Origin: JBBRSL01 sp038245435
GTDB lineage: Bacteria; Patescibacteriota; Saccharimonadia; Saccharimonadales; CAIOMD01
Assembly (NCBI GenBank): GCA_038245435.1
Contig: JBBRSL010000013.1
Location: 1 to 26,010, forward strand
Length of the DNA stretch: 26,010 nt
Direction: 5' to 3'
The translations under genes were made by a program, and so were the position numbers. The notes under the pieces were generated by a model, which was not told the DNA's origin, did not search any database, and saw nothing but the letters and a program-made list of their open reading frames with translations. Each line of letters begins with the position of its first letter. The first letter of the stretch is position 1. Below, piece after piece: positions 23,061 to 26,010 of the stretch.

Positions 23061-25241
23061 TTATTTCTTAGGCGCTACTGATTCGGTTTCGAGCTTGGCG
23101 CGGGGGAATGTAAAGCCAAAAGTACTGCCTTTGCCTTCTTCGGTGCTAAACAATATGGCACCACCCTGGGCAACAATAACCTTTTTACCCATAAACAAGC
23201 CTAAACCGGTGCCATCTGGGCGAGCTTTGCGCGCATTACCTGCCCGGTAAAACTTGGTAAATAAGTGATGCTGTTCATGCTTTGGCACACCAATACCGGT
23301 ATCGTGAACAGTAAATTCAATTGAATCTTTGGTAGCTTTCAAATTGAGTGCAATTTTGCCCCCTTTTGGTGTGTAGTAAATGGCATTGTCGGTAAAGTTC
23401 ATAATCACCTGCCGAGTTTTAACTTCGTCTAAATTAAGCGTTGGGAACTCTTTTGGTTTGTTAAATACCAGCTTCAGTTCTCGTGCTTTGGCTGTTTCGT
23501 AAAGCTGGCTGATTTCACTTTCAATTACGTCGGGCAAGTACGTTGGCTTTGGTTCGATGATAAATTTACCAGTTTTTAGGCGGCTTACGTTAAGTAAATC
23601 GGCAATTAAATACACCATGCGCTGGCTGCTAATAAAAGCTTGATCCAAAAATAGTTTCTGCTGTTCGTTTACAGGACCTGCATCACCTTCTAAAATCATA
23701 CTTATGTAGCCTTTTACGCTGGTAAGGGGTGTGCGCAACTGGTGACTGGCCATGCTAATAAATTCGTCTTTAGCTTCATCGAGTGCTTTAAGCTTTTCGT
23801 TGCTTTTTTGCAGCTTACCAGTAGCATCTTCAATCTTCTTTTCGAGCTCTACGTTAAACTGGGCAATTTCTTCAAAGCGTAGAGCATTTTGCGCAGCAAT
23901 AGCCACGCTATCGGCGACAGTTTCCAGTAACTGAATATCACGCTGACTATAATGACTACCACTTTTACGTACTCCGAGCATCAAATATCCAATTGTCTGG
24001 TCACCTACAACAAGCTTTGTAGTAAGTTCAACTCTATACTTATTGAGTACAGACTTAGCTTCACGGTGCCCTTCGAGGTCACCCGTAGCAATTGTTTTAT
24101 CCTGGCTTTCAGTCATTTCAGACACAATGCGAACTTCCGAATCAGTAGCCCGTATGACCTTTGTTCCGTTTACATAATTCTTTCCCGTTTCTGCGCCCGT
24201 TAATGCAAACGCGCAAAAATCCGGCCTAAGATTTTCTGCAACAATTATTGATGCATCATTAAGCATTGGTTCTATATTTGCGTTACTTACGAGCGATGAA
24301 TTGAGCTTATTAAGTAATGCTTGCCCGTCATAAGCATCCCTATAAAAAAATCGGTTTGTTACTTTATCAAAAAATTTCTTAATAGGCTGAAAAGCAACTG
24401 CTGCGAATATGCTGACTAATGCAAAAACAAACAACGTACCGGTAGGAACTCGACCGCCAGCGAAAAACTGACTTATTAATAGCGTAATTGTAACGAAAAA
24501 GGCCGTAAGAAGACCAAGAGAAAGTGTGTACGCTACGGCTTTTGCGACAAAAACCCGAATATCAAACAATTTATGTTTAACAATGGCATACGCAACAAAA
24601 GCTGAAAATATAACTATTGAAAAGCTGCTTAAGAAATCTGTAAATACTGTTGTCCCGCCCCATAACTTTACGAGCACTATATTTGCAACAAAATTTGCTA
24701 TACCTGCAATACCTAGACCGATTAATAAATATTTAATCTGTTGCTTTTGATCTGCTTTTGATTTCTTATATTTTCTTAACGAGACAACCACAGTTAATAG
24801 CAAGTAACCAACGGTAAATGCATCAGCAACAGTGTATACTGCGCCAGTTGAAACTATCTCTGCGCCCGCACTACCCGTTTCAACTGCGATAACCCCCAGA
24901 GGTGTCAACATCAGTATCGAAAGTAGAATCATGGGTATCGCATATAGTGTTTGTCGAGTTTTTGAATATTTACTTTTATAAGGAAACTGTAGTGCAAAAA
25001 AATAAAAGAAAAGTAGCATTAACTGCCCACAAAACAAGCCTAAACGAGTAAATATTAATGCTAAGCTATCATTTGTCGTAAGGTCTGCAAGCATTAAGAA
25101 GAATAGCCAAAATCCAGTCAAAAAGTTCGCTACAGCAAAAAATCTGTTTTGTAACGTTTTGGCGTTATTGGCTAAAACAAATACGCCAATTGAAAATACG
25201 CCAATAATTGCAGGTAAATATGTAAGAATTTTTGTTAGCAT
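23061..25241 (-). CDS. Membrane sensor histidine kinase (7TM-like, GAF, HisKA, HATPase)
   Basis: A 726-residue sensor kinase. The N-terminal half (about 1-285) has eight or so hydrophobic segments, like the 7TM sensor modules of histidine kinases. About 305-455 is a GAF-like domain (LVVGDQTIGYLMLGVRKSG; QLLETVADSVAIAAQNAL), then a coiled coil (455-495). The HisKA H-box is FISMASHQLRTPLTSVKGY with phosphorylated His500. The ATPase has the N box NFTDNAIYYTPKGG (Asn619), DTGIGVP (Asp647) and GTGLGLFMGKK (677-687). No receiver domain or response regulator is visible nearby, so its partner is unknown. It is convergent with the VWA operon but has host-like base composition and a TAA stop, so I do not count it in the island. 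Confidence 0.94.
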   Translation of the reverse strand: MLTKILTYLPAIIGVFSIGVFVLANNAKTLQNRFFAVANFLTGFWLFFLMLADLTTNDSLALIFTRLGLFCGQLMLLFFYFFALQFPYKSKYSKTRQTLYAIPMILLSILMLTPLGVIAVETGSAGAEIVSTGAVYTVADAFTVGYLLLTVVVSLRKYKKSKADQKQQIKYLLIGLGIAGIANFVANIVLVKLWGGTTVFTDFLSSFSIVIFSAFVAYAIVKHKLFDIRVFVAKAVAYTLSLGLLTAFFVTITLLISQFFAGGRVPTGTLFVFALVSIFAAVAFQPIKKFFDKVTNRFFYRDAYDGQALLNKLNSSLVSNANIEPMLNDASIIVAENLRPDFCAFALTGAETGKNYVNGTKVIRATDSEVRIVSEMTESQDKTIATGDLEGHREAKSVLNKYRVELTTKLVVGDQTIGYLMLGVRKSGSHYSQRDIQLLETVADSVAIAAQNALRFEEIAQFNVELEKKIEDATGKLQKSNEKLKALDEAKDEFISMASHQLRTPLTSVKGYISMILEGDAGPVNEQQKLFLDQAFISSQRMVYLIADLLNVSRLKTGKFIIEPKPTYLPDVIESEISQLYETAKARELKLVFNKPKEFPTLNLDEVKTRQVIMNFTDNAIYYTPKGGKIALNLKATKDSIEFTVHDTGIGVPKHEQHHLFTKFYRAGNARKARPDGTGLGLFMGKKVIVAQGGAILFSTEEGKGSTFGFTFPRAKLETESVAPKK

Positions 25242-25262
25242 AAAACTGCTTATCCTATCTGG

Positions 25263-25271
25263 AGTATAGCA
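25263..25271 (-). promoter_or_regulatory. Extended -10 promoter of the histidine kinase gene
   Basis: Minus strand TGC-TATACT, 21 bases before the ATG, giving a leader of about 15 bases. A weak AGGAT lies within it. No clear -35. Confidence 0.45.
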
Positions 25272-25320
25272 TAAGCAGAACTATTTCTATTCTTAGTTAG
25301 TTGTCATAAACAGGCAGTTT

Positions 25321-26010
25321 TTACTGCTTAACTATTGCGAGATAATCTGTTGCAGATATTGGCTCAAAAACATCCTTAGATATAGCCGATATGCCCGTAT
25401 GATTGATTGAAAAATATACAATTTTAGGAATGTACTTTGAGCTAATTTCTGTACACTCAAATGTAATCATTGTATTTGAACCCCTAAGTTGGAACAGCTT
25501 TGCTGCAAGTGAAATCATTTGCATTCCATAAGAATTTCCGCGCGCATCTTTTGCTGCAACAATGCCGGGAAATATTTGAACATTTTTCGTCCCATGATAT
25601 TCGGGATAATTTTCAGCATAATATGCTTCGTTAAACCATGGGCACTTCTTAAAATCATTCAAAAACATACAGAGCGCCACAACGCTACCGTTATCTTTAA
25701 CTACTATTTTTTCAATTTCTGTATCTTTTAGAATTTCTTTAAATGCTTCTTCGCTGAAGCCTGCGTAGGTAGGATGATCCTCACCTAAATCAGAAAAAGG
25801 CTCATCATAGACACTCCATAAAGCATCAGCATCGCCACCTTCAACACAATCAACCAAACTTACTCCGTTATTTTCGTCGATCTTAATCTCTCCAGATTCG
25901 ATAGAAGATTTGTATACCTCGAATAGTGACGGTGCTGCTTTAATTACCTCTACACCATCAAAGCGTACTGTATCTGCAAAAACTTTTGCTATACGCTGCT
26001 CTTCTCCTCG
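25321..26010 (-). CDS. GNAT-like protein of unknown substrate, N-terminus cut by window edge
   Basis: The frame is open from the right edge to a TAA at 25321-25323, 229 residues visible; a TTG at 25857 is only an internal codon and not a likely start. The visible N-terminal part (VRFDGVEVIKAAPSLFEVYKSS) precedes a region that fits the acetyltransferase fold: EKIVVKDNGSVVALCMFLND, FPGIVAAKDARGNSYGMQMIS and an amphipathic helix SLAAKLFQLRG. The acetyl-CoA loop RGNSYG is only roughly like R/QxxGxG/A. It could be a GNAT-type acyltransferase or an unrelated protein. Host-like codons. It ends 80 bases before the kinase gene. Confidence 0.55.
   Translation of the reverse strand, partial: RGEEQRIAKVFADTVRFDGVEVIKAAPSLFEVYKSSIESGEIKIDENNGVSLVDCVEGGDADALWSVYDEPFSDLGEDHPTYAGFSEEAFKEILKDTEIEKIVVKDNGSVVALCMFLNDFKKCPWFNEAYYAENYPEYHGTKNVQIFPGIVAAKDARGNSYGMQMISLAAKLFQLRGSNTMITFECTEISSKYIPKIVYFSINHTGISAISKDVFEPISATDYLAIVKQ

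Noticed and set aside
25321..25857. Complete 178-residue gene starting at TTG 25857
   Set aside because: The frame stays open to the window edge and the TTG has no ribosome-binding site, so the gene is truncated by the window rather than starting there.
1..26010. UGA recoded as glycine (code 25)
   Set aside because: Absence of TGA stops in host genes suggested it, but no conserved gene has an in-frame TGA and island genes plainly end with TGA.

Overview
The window looks like a chromosomal segment of a small-genome, low-to-moderate-GC bacterium, most likely a Patescibacteria/CPR member such as Candidatus Saccharibacteria (TM7). I infer this from the tight packing of fermentative glycolysis genes, an intein-bearing PcrA/UvrD helicase, sortase-like surface proteins with an IPNTG tail, and many genes without a Shine-Dalgarno site. 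No long gene is broken by in-frame TGA, so UGA-as-Gly recoding (Gracilibacteria/Absconditabacteria) is not supported. The lineage is inference; no marker gene in the window settles it.

Left part (1-15,035). A minus-strand series runs ppsA, pyk, pgk, tpiA, an acidic tail-anchored protein, pcrA/uvrD (split by a 360-residue intein), a Nudix hydrolase, and a DUF348 envelope protein cut by the left edge. On the right of ppsA lie a divergent adenylate-kinase-like gene, a minus-strand D-2-hydroxyacid dehydrogenase fused to phosphoglycerate mutase, and enolase on the plus strand. Together they give lower glycolysis (triose-P isomerase, Pgk, Gpm, Eno, Pyk), PEP synthase as the reverse step, and a lactate-dehydrogenase-like NADH sink. 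A bidirectional terminator and tRNA-Glu(UUC) close this part. Several genes have an extended -10 promoter only 6-9 bases from the start codon, which predicts leaderless mRNAs.

Middle (15,098-17,338). Two minus-strand paralogous secreted proteins have a signal peptide, a PKD-like domain, a Pro/Thr stalk and an IPNTGAG-hydrophobic-RK tail. One has a consensus TTGACA-17-TATAAT promoter.

Island (about 17,500-23,050). Five genes have markedly higher GC, strong Shine-Dalgarno sites and mostly TGA stops, unlike all flanking genes. They form two divergent operons around an AT-rich spacer of about 0.5 kb: to the left a four-TM protein and a Cys-pair-rich lipoprotein; to the right MoxR AAA+ ATPase, DUF58 protein and a membrane-anchored VWA protein. 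Both operons have long predicted leaders with mutually exclusive hairpins next to the ribosome-binding site. This is the best candidate in the window for an undescribed system: an apparently acquired, RNA-regulated envelope module.

Right part (23,061-26,010). A 726-aa membrane sensor histidine kinase with no adjacent response regulator, then a GNAT-like gene cut by the right edge.
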